Notes: generated by a model from the sequence alone, not told the origin. Counted from the first letter of the stretch, positions 18,724 to 27,885 are shown. The stretch: DNA of 64,000 bases from Sphingoaurantiacus capsulatus (GCF_042648405.1 NZ_JBHRXV010000003.1:186001-250000), one strand, 5' to 3'. Numbers and translations are program-made.

Positions 18724-19673
18724 TGGAGCATAAGGGCAGCAACGTCCTGGTCGGTGCCGTGGTGCTTGCACTGTTCGTGGCGCTGTTCGGCTTCGTCCTC
18801 TGGCTTTCGCGCGTCGATACGCGCGAGGAGAAGCGCTACGACATCTTCTTCAAGGAAGTGAGCGGCCTCGCGGTCGGCAGCCAGGTGCAATTCTCCGGCG
18901 TGCCCGTCGGCGCGGTGGATGAAATCCGGCTGATGCCGGAGAACCCCGAGTTCGTGCGCGTGCGCATCCAGGTCGGCGAGGAAGTGCCGATCCTGCAGGG
19001 CACCACCGCGACCTTGTCGAGCGTCGGCTTCACCGGCGTGTCGCTGATCCAGCTCGACGGTGCCATCCGCGGCGCGCCGCCGATCGAGGACGAAGGCCCG
19101 TTCGGCGAGCCGGTGATCCCGACCAAGCCGGGCGCGCTGGGCGAGCTGCTGTCGAGCGCGCCGGAGCTGCTGGAGCGTGTCAGCGCGCTGACCGAGCGGC
19201 TGACCCGCCTGTTCGACAACCGCAACCAGGAGTCGATCGCCGGCATCCTCAACAACAGCGAGCGGATCAGCCGCGCCTTCGCCGACCGATCAGACGAGAT
19301 CGCCGCCACCGCCGCCGAAGCGCGTTTCGCGGTGCGCGAACTGGGCTTGGCCGCCAACAGCCTCGCCAAGGCCGCCGATGCCTCGACCAAGCTGGTGAAC
19401 GAGGACGGAAAGCCGCTGATCGCCGACATGCGCCGCACCGTGCAGCGCGCCGACGCGACGCTGGCCGCCGTCGAAAGCACGGCCAAGGCGGCGAAGCCCG
19501 GCATCGAGACGTTCAGCACGCAGACCGTGCCGGAGCTCGGACAGCTCGTGCGCGACATGCGCGACATCACAAATTCGCTCGGCGCGGTTGCCGCCAAGCT
19601 TGACGAAGATCCGGCCGGCGCGCTGGTCGGCGGGCGCACGCTGCCCGACTATGAACCGGAGAAGAGCCAATGA
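18723..19673 (+). CDS. MCE/MlaD family substrate-binding protein
   Basis: A 316-residue protein anchored by a single N-terminal helix (about 9-28) with one MCE domain (about 38-118: YDIFFKEVSGLAVGSQVQFSGVPVGAVDEI, then TLSSVGFTGVSLIQLDG). A long helical periplasmic tail (about 150-295) follows. MCE proteins form hexameric rings that carry lipids. The long tail fits the needle-forming or tunnel-forming MCE subgroup better than short E. coli MlaD. Part of the permease-ATPase-MCE-lipoprotein operon. Confidence 0.92.
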   Translation: MEHKGSNVLVGAVVLALFVALFGFVLWLSRVDTREEKRYDIFFKEVSGLAVGSQVQFSGVPVGAVDEIRLMPENPEFVRVRIQVGEEVPILQGTTATLSSVGFTGVSLIQLDGAIRGAPPIEDEGPFGEPVIPTKPGALGELLSSAPELLERVSALTERLTRLFDNRNQESIAGILNNSERISRAFADRSDEIAATAAEARFAVRELGLAANSLAKAADASTKLVNEDGKPLIADMRRTVQRADATLAAVESTAKAAKPGIETFSTQTVPELGQLVRDMRDITNSLGAVAAKLDEDPAGALVGGRTLPDYEPEKSQ

Positions 19674-20269
19674 CGCGCGCCCCTCTCGCGATCGCCGTGC
19701 TGCTGGCGCTCGGTGCCTGTGGCCCGCTGGTGCAGATCGGCGGCAACAACGAGCCGCCGCCCTCGCTGCTCACCCTGCGCGCCTCGGCGCTCGGCGCGCC
19801 CGCACAGGCGATTGACCCCGCGAAGACCTTGCTGATCGCTCAGCCGAGCGTGCCGGGCGCGCTGCAGACCCTGCGTGTCCCGGTGACCACGACCGACACC
19901 GAGGTTCAATATCTGAAGGGTGCGTCGTGGGTGGAGCAGCCGTCGAAGCTGTTCCAGCGGCTGCTCGTCGATACGATCGGCGGCGCGGGAGGCGTGCTGG
20001 TGCTGAGCGAGCGCCAGTCGGACGTGAACGCGGCGCGCAAGCTCACCGGCCAGCTCGTCGAGTTCGGGCTCGATGTCCGCGGCAACCGGCAGGTGCGCGT
20101 GCGCTATGACGCGCTGATCAGCGGCGGTAACAACCAGCCGGTGGCGGCGCGCCGGTTCGAGGCGACGCGGCCGGTGGTGTCCGAGGATGGCGCCAGCGTC
20201 GGCGCTGCGCTCAATGAAGCGGCCAATGAGGTCGCCGGGCAGGTCGCGGGCTGGGTGGCGGGCGGCTAA
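19670..20269 (+). CDS. ABC-type transport auxiliary lipoprotein (PqiC/LptE-like component of the MCE system)
   Basis: A 199-residue lipoprotein: signal peptide with lipobox LGAC, modified cysteine at residue 17. The mature domain has the LLTLRASA start and the TEVQYLKGASWVEQPSKLFQRLLVDTI segment of the 'ABC-type transport auxiliary lipoprotein' family, which links MCE transporters to the outer membrane. Its ATG overlaps the MCE gene stop (ATGA). It is the last gene of the operon and overlaps the opposite-strand small gene by 4 nt. Confidence 0.85.
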   Translation: MTRAPLAIAVLLALGACGPLVQIGGNNEPPPSLLTLRASALGAPAQAIDPAKTLLIAQPSVPGALQTLRVPVTTTDTEVQYLKGASWVEQPSKLFQRLLVDTIGGAGGVLVLSERQSDVNAARKLTGQLVEFGLDVRGNRQVRVRYDALISGGNNQPVAARRFEATRPVVSEDGASVGAALNEAANEVAGQVAGWVAGG

Positions 20270-20433
20270 AGCCGCCGGCTTACCGCGGCGGGCGCCGGCG
20301 CGAAGCGCTTCCAGAGCAGCGCGGCGATTGGCAAAGTCAGCAGCACCGACAGCAGGGTCGCGAGCGGAAACACCACCGTCCAGGCGACCAGCAGCAGGAA
20401 CATCATCAGTTCAGCGAGGCGAAGCAGCGTCAT
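20266..20433 (-). CDS. Small two-helix membrane protein
   Basis: A 55-residue predicted membrane protein beginning MTLLRLAELMMFLLLVAW and ending with a basic tail (VSRRL). Hydrophobic stretches at about residues 5-21 and 23-42 suggest a helical hairpin. Its ATG overlaps the TGA of the 54-residue gene just upstream (TGATG), which argues that both are translated together. The stop lies inside the CTAA shared with the lipoprotein gene. I do not recognise a family. It is short enough to be missed by routine gene calling. Confidence 0.6.
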   Translation of the reverse strand: MTLLRLAELMMFLLLVAWTVVFPLATLLSVLLTLPIAALLWKRFAPAPAAVSRRL

Positions 20434-20597
20434 CAGGCGCTCGCCTGATCATTTTCAACGGCGCTGGTTGCCTTGTCGGTGGCGGGGTCTTCCGGTGCGT
20501 CGGGAATGTCGGGCGCCGGCGCACGGCCTGCGCCCTTCATCACATCGCGCGTCTTGCGCGGCGGCTGCATCGGGTTGTCGGGATCGCGGTCGGCCAT
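20433..20597 (-). CDS. Small hydrophilic protein, 54 residues
   Basis: A short, proline-rich, charged protein (starts MADRDPDNPMQPPRKTRDVM, ends NDQASA) without membrane segments or cysteines; probably disordered and cytoplasmic. The ATG at 20597 has a GAGGA sequence about 9 nt upstream and a candidate EcfG promoter before that. The stop is coupled to the small membrane protein gene. I do not recognise a family. The combination of ribosome site, coupling and promoter makes it more likely real than a random frame. Confidence 0.6.
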   Translation of the reverse strand: MADRDPDNPMQPPRKTRDVMKGAGRAPAPDIPDAPEDPATDKATSAVENDQASA

Positions 20598-20626
20598 GGG
20601 AAATCCTCGCTACGCTACAGCCGATC

Positions 20627-20652
20627 AACCGCCGGCCGCCGCGTGCAGTTCC
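20627..20652 (-). promoter_or_regulatory. Candidate EcfG promoter for the two small genes
   Basis: Read on the minus strand: GGAAC (20652-20648), 17 nt, GGTT (20630-20627). It is one base from the GGAAC-N16/17-CGTT consensus and would start transcription about 20 nt before ATG 20597. Confidence 0.4.
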
Positions 20653-20658
20653 CCCCGG

Positions 20659-22191
20659 CTAACCGAACGCGCGGCGCAGCAGATCGGCGGTCGAGGGATC
20701 GAACGCGCCCGTATCGCCTGCCTCCAGCGCTTTCGCCATCTCCTTGCCCAGCTCGACGCCCCATTGGTCGAACGGGTTGGTGCCGAGCAGCACGGCGGCA
20801 GCGAAGGTGCGATGCTCGTAGAAGGCGAGCAGCGCGCCGAGCGTCCTCGGATCGAGCTGGTCCAGCAGGATCGTCGATGACGGCCGGTTGCCGGGGAAGG
20901 TCTTCGCCTCGGCCAGCGCGGCATCGCCACCCGACTTCGCCAACGCCTCCTCATGCGTGCGTCCCTTCAGCAGCGCCGCGCCCTGCGCGAAGCAGTTGGC
21001 GAGCAGCTGGCGATGATGCGTGCCGCCGCGCGCATGGCCGGGCTCGATCACCGCGAGGAATTCGACGGGTATGAGGTGCGTGCCCTGATGCACGAGCTGA
21101 AATACCGCATGCTGCGCGTCGGTGCCGACGCCACCCCAGGTGATCGCGCCGGTGGGATAGCCAACAGGGGCGCCATCGCGGGTCACCCGCTTGCCGTTCG
21201 ACTCCATTTCCAGCTGCTGGAGATAAGACGGCAGCAGCCGCAGTCGCTCATCATAGCCGAAAACTGCGCGTGTCTCCGCTCCGAGCAGCGTCGCGTGCCA
21301 TATGTCGAGCGCGGCGGCGAGCGCGGGCGCATTGCCAGCGAAGGGCGCCTCGGCGAAATGCTCATCCATCGCTGACGCTCCGGCGAGCAGCGCGGCGAAC
21401 GCGTCCCAGCCGTTGCGCAAGGCGAACGGCACGCCGACCGCCGACCACAGCGAATAGCGGCCACCGACGGTTTCGGCGAAGGGCAGTATGCGGTCGTCTG
21501 CAATGCCGAATGCCTCCGCCTTCACCGGCGCCGCGGTCACTGCGATGCAGCGCGATACCGGATTGGCGACGCCGCCGGCGCGCAGCCAGTCAAGCGCGCC
21601 AGCGGCATTGGTCATCGTCTCGATCGTGGTGAAAGTCTTCGAGACGAGCACGATCAGCGTGTGCGCCGGATCGAAACGCGCGCAGGCCTCTTCGAGCGCA
21701 ACGCCGTCGATATTGGCGACCACCGCGACCTCCGGCCCGTCGCCCTTTCGCCCCAGGGCATCGAGCAGCAGCGCCGGCCCCAATGCCGAACCGCCGATGC
21801 CGATGTGGAGCACATATCGGATATCGCCATGCCGCCCGCCGCGCACGGCTTCGACCAGGTCGCGCATCTTGCCGTGATCGGCATTGGCGCTGCGCTCGGC
21901 GGCATGGGTGGCGGCGCGACCCTCGCTCGGGTTGACCACCCCCCCTGCCAGCAGCTTCGCGCGCCACCCGGCGAGGTTGGCCGCTGACGCCAGCGCGCCG
22001 AGCAGCTCGACCGCCTTCGCATCCGCGCGCAGCTTTGAGAAATCGAAATGCAGCCCCGCGAGATCGATCGACAGGTTCGCCAAGCGATCTTGTTCGGCGT
22101 CGAACATCGACAGGATGTGCGTGTTGCGCGTCTCCGCGGCGTGGGCGGCGAGCGCCTGCCATTCGGGGGTCTGCGGCAGCCGGCTGTCCAT
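20659..22191 (-). CDS. pgi: Glucose-6-phosphate isomerase
   Basis: Interconverts glucose-6-phosphate and fructose-6-phosphate. The 510-residue protein has the phosphosugar-binding GIGGSALGPALL loop (about 131-142), the SKTFTTIETMTNA segment (about 183-195), the GGRYSLWSAVGVPFAL signature (about 241-256) and the catalytic-region QLEMESNGKRV and QGTHLIPVEFL. Pgi signature 2 is present in modified form (near PFDQWGVELGKEMA). It is slightly shorter than the E. coli enzyme (549). It is divergent from lepB. Confidence 0.97.
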   Translation of the reverse strand: MDSRLPQTPEWQALAAHAAETRNTHILSMFDAEQDRLANLSIDLAGLHFDFSKLRADAKAVELLGALASAANLAGWRAKLLAGGVVNPSEGRAATHAAERSANADHGKMRDLVEAVRGGRHGDIRYVLHIGIGGSALGPALLLDALGRKGDGPEVAVVANIDGVALEEACARFDPAHTLIVLVSKTFTTIETMTNAAGALDWLRAGGVANPVSRCIAVTAAPVKAEAFGIADDRILPFAETVGGRYSLWSAVGVPFALRNGWDAFAALLAGASAMDEHFAEAPFAGNAPALAAALDIWHATLLGAETRAVFGYDERLRLLPSYLQQLEMESNGKRVTRDGAPVGYPTGAITWGGVGTDAQHAVFQLVHQGTHLIPVEFLAVIEPGHARGGTHHRQLLANCFAQGAALLKGRTHEEALAKSGGDAALAEAKTFPGNRPSSTILLDQLDPRTLGALLAFYEHRTFAAAVLLGTNPFDQWGVELGKEMAKALEAGDTGAFDPSTADLLRRAFG

Positions 22192-22284
22192 GCGTGTCCT
22201 CCTCTCCTCGCCCCGGCTATAAGGCAGGGGGTGCGGCGTCCGCTATCCTTGACTTGCCTGGCAGCCGCCGCCTAGTGGCGCGCG

Positions 22285-23166
22285 ATGACGGAACCCAAGG
22301 TCAGCAACGCCCCGCTGAGCGAAGCAGAGGCGGCGCGCGCCGCGCACATGGCGCGAACCGAGACCCTCTATGCTTCGTTCAAGGAAGGTGTGAAAACGAT
22401 CTTCGGCGCGATCCTGATCGCGCTGTTCGTCCGCTCCTTCGCCTATGAGCCGTTCAACATTCCGTCGGAGTCGATGCTGTCGCGCCTGCGGGTCGGCGAC
22501 TATCTGTTCGTGTCGAAATGGCCGTACGGCTTCAGCCGCTACTCGCTGCCGCTCGGCCTGCCGCTGTTCGACGGCCGCCTGCTCGGCGCTGAGCCGCAGC
22601 GCGGCGAGATCGCGGTGTTCAAGACGCCCGCCGACAATCGCACCGACTTCATCAAACGGGTGATCGGCCTGCCCGGCGACCTGATCCAGATGAAGAGTGG
22701 CGTGCTGCATATCAACGGCGCCGCGGTGAAAAAGGAGCGCGTTGCCGACCTCGTCATGCCGGTGACGCCCAACACCGACTGCCTTGGCGGGTTCAGCCGC
22801 CCGAGCTTCCGCGCGGTCAGCGCGAGCGGCCAGGCGGTCTGCCGCTACCCGCAGTATCGCGAAACGCTGCCCGGCGGCGCCAGCTACCTCGTGCTCGATC
22901 AGGTCACCGGCTCGACGGGCGACGACACCGGCATCTACGTCGTGCCGCAGGGCCATTATTTCATGATGGGCGACAATCGCGACGACAGCGCGGACAGCCG
23001 CTATGCCGTGTCGCAGGACGGTATCGGCTTCGTCCCCTACGAGAATCTCGTCGGCCGCGCCTCGCTGATGTTCTTCTCGACCGATGGCTCGGCGAAGCTG
23101 TTCAACCCGATCAGCTGGTTCACCGCGATTCGCTGGGATCGGGTCGGCAAGACCTTCAGCGCATGA
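22285..23166 (+). CDS. lepB: Signal peptidase I
   Basis: Cleaves signal peptides from exported proteins at the outer face of the inner membrane. It has one membrane anchor (about 36-52) followed by the periplasmic catalytic domain. The Ser-Lys dyad is Ser63 (IPSESML) and Lys124 (FIKRVIGLPGD); box E GDNRDDSADSR follows. The protein is 293 residues with an insertion near residues 160-200, usual for alphaproteobacteria. It is the first gene of lepB-rnc-era; its stop overlaps the rnc start (ATGA). Confidence 0.97.
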   Translation: MTEPKVSNAPLSEAEAARAAHMARTETLYASFKEGVKTIFGAILIALFVRSFAYEPFNIPSESMLSRLRVGDYLFVSKWPYGFSRYSLPLGLPLFDGRLLGAEPQRGEIAVFKTPADNRTDFIKRVIGLPGDLIQMKSGVLHINGAAVKKERVADLVMPVTPNTDCLGGFSRPSFRAVSASGQAVCRYPQYRETLPGGASYLVLDQVTGSTGDDTGIYVVPQGHYFMMGDNRDDSADSRYAVSQDGIGFVPYENLVGRASLMFFSTDGSAKLFNPISWFTAIRWDRVGKTFSA

Positions 23167-23828
23167 CGGCGGCCGCGGACTGGGCCGCCGGCGCGCTCGG
23201 TCACGCCTTTCGCGACCCGCGCCTGCTCGACCGGGCGCTGACGCACGCCAGCGCCGGCAAGCCCGACTATGAGCGGCTGGAGTTTCTCGGCGACCGCGTG
23301 CTCGGCTTCGTCATCGCCGCCTGGCTCTACGCCGACCTGACCGACGAGGCCGAAGGCAAGCTGTCGCGCCGTTTCGCCGAGTTGGTCAGCCGCGAAACCT
23401 GCGCCGCCGTCGCGCGCGAGATCGGCGTCGTGCCGCACATCATCCTCGGCGCGCAGGCGCGCGGCGACCGCGCCCACCAATCGGAAAATGTGCTGGGCGA
23501 TATCGTCGAGGCGATGATCGGCGCGCTCCACATCGATGGCGGCATCGGCGTGGCAGAAAGCTTCGTGCGCCGCGCCTGGGCGCCGCACATGGCGCTCGAC
23601 TCGCGGGCACCGAAGCACCCCAAGTCGGCGCTGCAGGAATGGGCCAATGGCCGCGGGCTGCGCTCCCCCGAATATGCCATCGTCGATCGCTCCGGCCCGC
23701 AACATGCCCCGGTCTTCCGCGTTCAGGTCACGGTGCGCGGCCATGACCCCGTCACGGCCGACGGCACCAACAAACAGGAAGCGGAGACTGCGGCGGCGCA
23801 GGCGATGCTGGACAGGTTAACCGCATGA
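23163..23828 (+). CDS. rnc: Ribonuclease III
   Basis: Processes double-stranded RNA, including rRNA precursors. The catalytic domain carries the signature ERLEFLGDRVL (37-47) with acidic residues Glu37, Glu40 and Asp44, and the second acidic cluster GDIVEAMIGA (about 111-120). The C-terminal dsRNA-binding domain (about 152-221) ends with TNKQEAETAAAQAML. At 221 residues it is of usual length. It overlaps lepB upstream and era downstream by 4 nt each. Confidence 0.97.
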   Translation: MTAAADWAAGALGHAFRDPRLLDRALTHASAGKPDYERLEFLGDRVLGFVIAAWLYADLTDEAEGKLSRRFAELVSRETCAAVAREIGVVPHIILGAQARGDRAHQSENVLGDIVEAMIGALHIDGGIGVAESFVRRAWAPHMALDSRAPKHPKSALQEWANGRGLRSPEYAIVDRSGPQHAPVFRVQVTVRGHDPVTADGTNKQEAETAAAQAMLDRLTA

Positions 23829-24727
23829 ATCCCGAGACCGAACGCTGCGGCGTCGTTGCCGTCATCGGCGCCCCCAATGCCGGCAAGTCGACCCTGGTCA
23901 ACGCGCTGGTCGGACAGAAGGTCGCCATCGTCAGCCCCAAGGTGCAAACCACCCGCACCCGCCTGATCGGCATTGCGATCGAGGGTGACGCGCAATTGCT
24001 GCTGGTCGACACGCCCGGCATCTTCGCGCCGCGCCGCCGGCTCGACCGCGCGATGGTGAGCGCCGCTTGGGAGGGAACGACCGGCGCCGACGTGGTGGTG
24101 CTGGTCGTCGACGCCCGCGCCGGCCTGAAGGACGAAGTGTCGTCGCTGCTCGACGCCATCGCCCAGCGGCCCGAGCCGAAGATGCTGGCGCTCAACAAGG
24201 TCGATGTGGCGCCGAAGGAAAAGCTGCTGAAGATCGCGACGGCTGCCAATGAGCGCGTGCCCTTCGCCGAAACCTTCATGATCTCGGCGAAGACCGGCGA
24301 CGGTGTCGACGATCTGAAGGCGAAGCTGACCGCGGCGGCGCCCGAGGGGCCTTGGCATTTCCCCGCCGATCAGGTTTCCGACGTGACCACGCGGCTCTTG
24401 GCGGCCGAGATCACTCGCGAACAGATCTACCGCCAGCTCCACGAGGAGCTGCCCTATGCGACCACCGTCGAGACGGAGAAGTGGGAGGAGCGGCGCGACG
24501 GTTCCGCTGCCATCCACCAGCAGATTCTCGTCGAGCGCGAGACGCAGAAGGCGATCGTGCTCGGCAAGGGCGGCGCGCAGATCAAGAAGCTCGGCGCCGC
24601 GGCGCGGGCGGAACTGCAGGAGCAACTCGGCCGCCGCATCCACCTGTTCCTCCACGTCAAGGTGAAGCCCGACTGGGCCGAGGACCGCGGCGTCTATCGC
24701 GACATGGGCCTCGGCTGGGTCGAATAG
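23825..24727 (+). CDS. era: GTPase Era, 16S rRNA-binding ribosome maturation factor
   Basis: A 300-residue GTPase needed for 30S subunit maturation. G1 is GAPNAGKS (15-22); G2/G3 regions are KVQTTRTR and DTPGIF; G4 is NKVD (about 124-127). The C-terminal KH domain contains the GKGGAQIKKLGAAAR RNA-binding loop (about 241-255). Overlaps rnc by 4 nt, matching the common rnc-era operon. Confidence 0.97.
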   Translation: MNPETERCGVVAVIGAPNAGKSTLVNALVGQKVAIVSPKVQTTRTRLIGIAIEGDAQLLLVDTPGIFAPRRRLDRAMVSAAWEGTTGADVVVLVVDARAGLKDEVSSLLDAIAQRPEPKMLALNKVDVAPKEKLLKIATAANERVPFAETFMISAKTGDGVDDLKAKLTAAAPEGPWHFPADQVSDVTTRLLAAEITREQIYRQLHEELPYATTVETEKWEERRDGSAAIHQQILVERETQKAIVLGKGGAQIKKLGAAARAELQEQLGRRIHLFLHVKVKPDWAEDRGVYRDMGLGWVE

Positions 24728-24754
24728 CGCGGCGCCGCCGCCTATAGTGACGCC

Positions 24755-25504
24755 ATGGACCTGACCGCCGACGCCATCGTCTGCGCCGTGCTGCCGCATG
24801 GCGAGCATGGCGCCGTCATCCGGCTGTTCACCTCCACCAGCGGCCTTATCGCCGGCTATGTGCGCGGCGGTCGCTCGCGCCGGCTGCGCCCCGTCCTGCT
24901 GCCGGGCAATCTCGTGCAGGCGAACCTGCGCGCGCGCGTCGAGGATCAGCTGGCCGCCGCGACGGTCGAACTGCTGCGCTCGCGCGCGCCGCTGGCGATG
25001 GACCGGCTGACCGCGCCAGGGGTCGAATGGCTGTGCGGGCTCACCGCCAGCACGCTTCCCGAAGGCCATGCCTATGCGCAGCTCCACGCCGCGCTCGCCG
25101 GGCTGCTCGAGGTGATGGACCATGCCGAGGACGTCCGACTGTGGGCGGCGCGGCTGGTGCGCTATGAGCTGCTGCTCCTCAGCCAGCTCGGCTTCGCGCT
25201 CGATCTCAGCGAGTGCGCGGCGACCGGCAGCCGCGACGACCTCGTCTTCGTCAGCCCCAAATCCTCGAAAGCGGTGAGCCGCGCCGCCGGGCAGCCCTAT
25301 GCCGACCGCCTGCTCCCCCTCCCCGCCTTCCTCGCCGGCGCCGACGCCGCACCCGACTGGCCCGACATTCTCGCCGGCTTCCGCACCACCGGTTATTTCC
25401 TCGAGCGCGACCTGCTCAACGGTGGCCGGCGGGCCGACATCCTCGCCGCTCGCGAGCGGTTGCTGGCGCGGCTGAGCGCGGGATATCGTCAGAACAAAGA
25501 ATGA
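24755..25504 (+). CDS. recO: DNA repair protein RecO
   Basis: A recombination mediator of the RecFOR pathway that anneals single strands and loads RecA. The 249-residue protein has an N-terminal OB-fold (about 1-80, with ADAIVCAVLPHGEHGAVIRLFT and a conserved GYVRGGRSRR) and a helical C-terminal domain. The gene follows era by 27 nt, the usual position in proteobacteria. The zinc-site cysteines of some homologues are mostly absent. Confidence 0.93.
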   Translation: MDLTADAIVCAVLPHGEHGAVIRLFTSTSGLIAGYVRGGRSRRLRPVLLPGNLVQANLRARVEDQLAAATVELLRSRAPLAMDRLTAPGVEWLCGLTASTLPEGHAYAQLHAALAGLLEVMDHAEDVRLWAARLVRYELLLLSQLGFALDLSECAATGSRDDLVFVSPKSSKAVSRAAGQPYADRLLPLPAFLAGADAAPDWPDILAGFRTTGYFLERDLLNGGRRADILAARERLLARLSAGYRQNKE

Positions 25505-25547
25505 ACCGGCTGCACATCGCCGTGCGGCTTGCTAGAAGCGTCGCACC

Positions 25548-27794
25548 ATGACCGAACTGAACGATTCCCACGACCGCATCATCGAGACACCGTTCGCCGA
25601 GGCGCTGAGCGGCCGCTACCTCGTCTATGCGATGTCGACGATCACCGCGCGCTCGCTGCCCGATGTCCGCGACGGGCTGAAGCCTGTGCATCGCCGCCTG
25701 CTGTGGGCGATGCGGCTGCTGAAGCTCGACCCGGCGTCGGGCTACAAGAAGTGCGCCCGCGTCATCGGCGACGTGATCGGCAAATATCACCCGCACGGCG
25801 ACCAGTCGGTCTACGACGCGCTCGTCCGCCTCGCGCAGACCTTCGCGCTCCGCTACCCGCTCGTCGACGGGCAGGGCAATTTCGGCAACATCGACGGCGA
25901 TAACGCCGCGGCGATGCGATACACCGAGGCGCGGCTTACGGCGGCCGCCGCCGAGCTGATGGACGGGCTCGACGAGAATTGCGTGCCGTTCCGCACCACC
26001 TACAACGGCGAGGACGAGGAGCCCGAGGTTTTCCCGGCGCTGTTCCCCAATCTCCTCGCCAACGGCGCCAGCGGCATCGCGGTCGGCATGGCGACCTCGA
26101 TCCCGCCGCACAATGTCGCCGAGCTGATAGATGCGGCGACCCTCCTCATCGACAATGAGGAAACGACGGTCGATGAGCTGCTGACCAACGTGCAGGGCCC
26201 CGACTTCCCGACCGGCGGCGTCTGCATCGAATCGCAAGGCGGCATCCGGGAAGCCTATGTCACGGGCCGCGGTTCCTTCCGGCTGCGCGCGCGCTGGGAG
26301 AAGGTCGAGGTCAAGGGCGGCGGCTGGTACATCGTGATCAGCGAAATCCCGTTCCAGGTCCAAAAGGGCAAGCTGATCGAGGAGATCGCGGCGCTCGTCA
26401 CCGAGAAGAAGCTGCCGATCCTCGAGGATGTGCGCGACGAGTCCGACGCCGAAATCCGGCTGGTGCTCGAGCCGCGCTCGCGCAACGTCGATCCGGGCGT
26501 CCTCATGGAAAGCCTGTTCAAGCTCACCGACCTTGAGGTGCGCTTCCCGTTGAACCTCAACGTGCTCGACAAGACGCGCACGCCGAAGGTGATGGGGCTG
26601 AAGGACGCGCTGCTCGCCTATCTCGACCACCAGATCGAGGTACTGGTCGCGCGGTCGAAGTACCGGCTGCAGAAGATCGAGGACCGGCTGGAACTGCTCG
26701 CCGGCTTCCTCATCGCCTACCTCAACCTCGACGAGGTGATCCGCATCATCCGCGAGGAGGACGAGCCGAAGCAGGAGCTGATCCTTACTTTCGAGCTGAC
26801 CGACCGGCAGGCCGAGGCCATCCTCAACATGCGGCTGCGCAGCCTGCGCCGGCTCGAGGAAATGGAGATCGGCAAGGAGAACAAGGCGCTGACCAAAGAG
26901 GCTGGCGGCCTACGCGCGCTGCTCGACTCGCCGAGGAAGCAGCGCGACCGCGTGAAAGCCGACCTCGCGCAGCTCCGCGCCCGCTACGGCCCCGAGACCG
27001 AGCTCGGCCGCCGCCGCACCAGCTTCGACGCGGCGCCATCGGTCATCGACATTCCGCTGGAAGCGATGATCGAGCGCGAGCCGATCACCGTCATTGCGTC
27101 GGCCAAGGGCTGGATCCGCGCGATGAAGGGCCATGTCGAGCTGGCCTCGGCGGAAGCGGTGAAGTTCAAGGAGGGCGATGGCCCGGCCTTCGCCTTCCAC
27201 GCGCAGACCACCGACAAGATCGTCGTCGCCGCCGACAACGGCCGCTTCTACACGCTTGGCGCCGACCGGCTGCCCGGCGGCCGCGGCTTCGGCGAACCGA
27301 TCCGCCTCATGGTCGACATGGAGGCGAACGCCGAGATCGTCGCGCTGTTCACCTACGCGCCGACCGCGAAGCTGCTGCTCGCAGCGAACGACGGCAAGGG
27401 CTTCGTGGTAGCGGCGCCCGACGTGCTCGCCGAGACCAAGAAGGGCCGGCAGGTGATGACGCCGCGCACCGGCGCGAAGCTGAAGATCGTCCATCCCATC
27501 GCGCCAGACGCCGATCACATTGCAGTGGTCGGCGACAACCGTAAGCTGCTGATCTTCCCATTGAACCAGGTGGTCGAGATGAGCCGCGGCCAGGGCGTCA
27601 CCATCCAGAAGTATAAGGACGGCGGCCTCTCCGACGTCATGGCGTTCAGGCTGGCGGATGGCCTGTCGTGGCAGATGGGCGGCAAGGGCGACCGGGTACG
27701 CACCGAAAGCGTGCTGACCGACTGGATGGGCGACCGATCGCAGGCCGGGCGCCTGCCGCCTAACGGCTTCCCACGCGACAATCGCTTTAGCTAG
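25548..27794 (+). CDS. parC: DNA topoisomerase IV subunit A
   Basis: Decatenates daughter chromosomes together with ParE (not in this window). The 748-residue protein begins with the breakage-reunion domain; the catalytic Tyr125 lies in AAMRYTEARL. The quinolone-determining region reads KYHPHGDQSVYDALVRLAQ, so the position of the classical Ser is Gln86 and that of the Glu is Asp90. The C-terminal beta-pinwheel is shorter and lacks a GyrA-box, which separates ParC from GyrA. It follows recO by 43 nt. Confidence 0.95.
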   Translation: MTELNDSHDRIIETPFAEALSGRYLVYAMSTITARSLPDVRDGLKPVHRRLLWAMRLLKLDPASGYKKCARVIGDVIGKYHPHGDQSVYDALVRLAQTFALRYPLVDGQGNFGNIDGDNAAAMRYTEARLTAAAAELMDGLDENCVPFRTTYNGEDEEPEVFPALFPNLLANGASGIAVGMATSIPPHNVAELIDAATLLIDNEETTVDELLTNVQGPDFPTGGVCIESQGGIREAYVTGRGSFRLRARWEKVEVKGGGWYIVISEIPFQVQKGKLIEEIAALVTEKKLPILEDVRDESDAEIRLVLEPRSRNVDPGVLMESLFKLTDLEVRFPLNLNVLDKTRTPKVMGLKDALLAYLDHQIEVLVARSKYRLQKIEDRLELLAGFLIAYLNLDEVIRIIREEDEPKQELILTFELTDRQAEAILNMRLRSLRRLEEMEIGKENKALTKEAGGLRALLDSPRKQRDRVKADLAQLRARYGPETELGRRRTSFDAAPSVIDIPLEAMIEREPITVIASAKGWIRAMKGHVELASAEAVKFKEGDGPAFAFHAQTTDKIVVAADNGRFYTLGADRLPGGRGFGEPIRLMVDMEANAEIVALFTYAPTAKLLLAANDGKGFVVAAPDVLAETKKGRQVMTPRTGAKLKIVHPIAPDADHIAVVGDNRKLLIFPLNQVVEMSRGQGVTIQKYKDGGLSDVMAFRLADGLSWQMGGKGDRVRTESVLTDWMGDRSQAGRLPPNGFPRDNRFS

Positions 27795-27803
27795 GCCGAC
27801 TTA

Positions 27804-27828
27804 GGAACCTCCACGCGGCTGACCTGTT
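27804..27828 (+). promoter_or_regulatory. Weak EcfG-like promoter motif upstream of an HSL-family hydrolase
   Basis: GGAAC (27804-27808), 16 nt, TGTT (27825-27828). It matches GGAAC-N16/17-CGTT except for one base. The hairpin at 27846-27866 would lie in the leader, which weakens the case. Confidence 0.25.
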
Positions 27829-27845
27829 GGTGGCGGACCTCCGGC

Positions 27846-27866
27846 GGGCGCGGATTCTTCGCGCCC
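27846..27866 (+). terminator. Hairpin after parC
   Basis: A 7-bp stem GGGCGCG / CGCGCCC with loop GATTCTT, followed by CCTTTCC. It is a plausible parC terminator, though the T-tract is poor. Confidence 0.45.
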
Positions 27867-27885
27867 CCTTTCCAAAGGATTCGCC

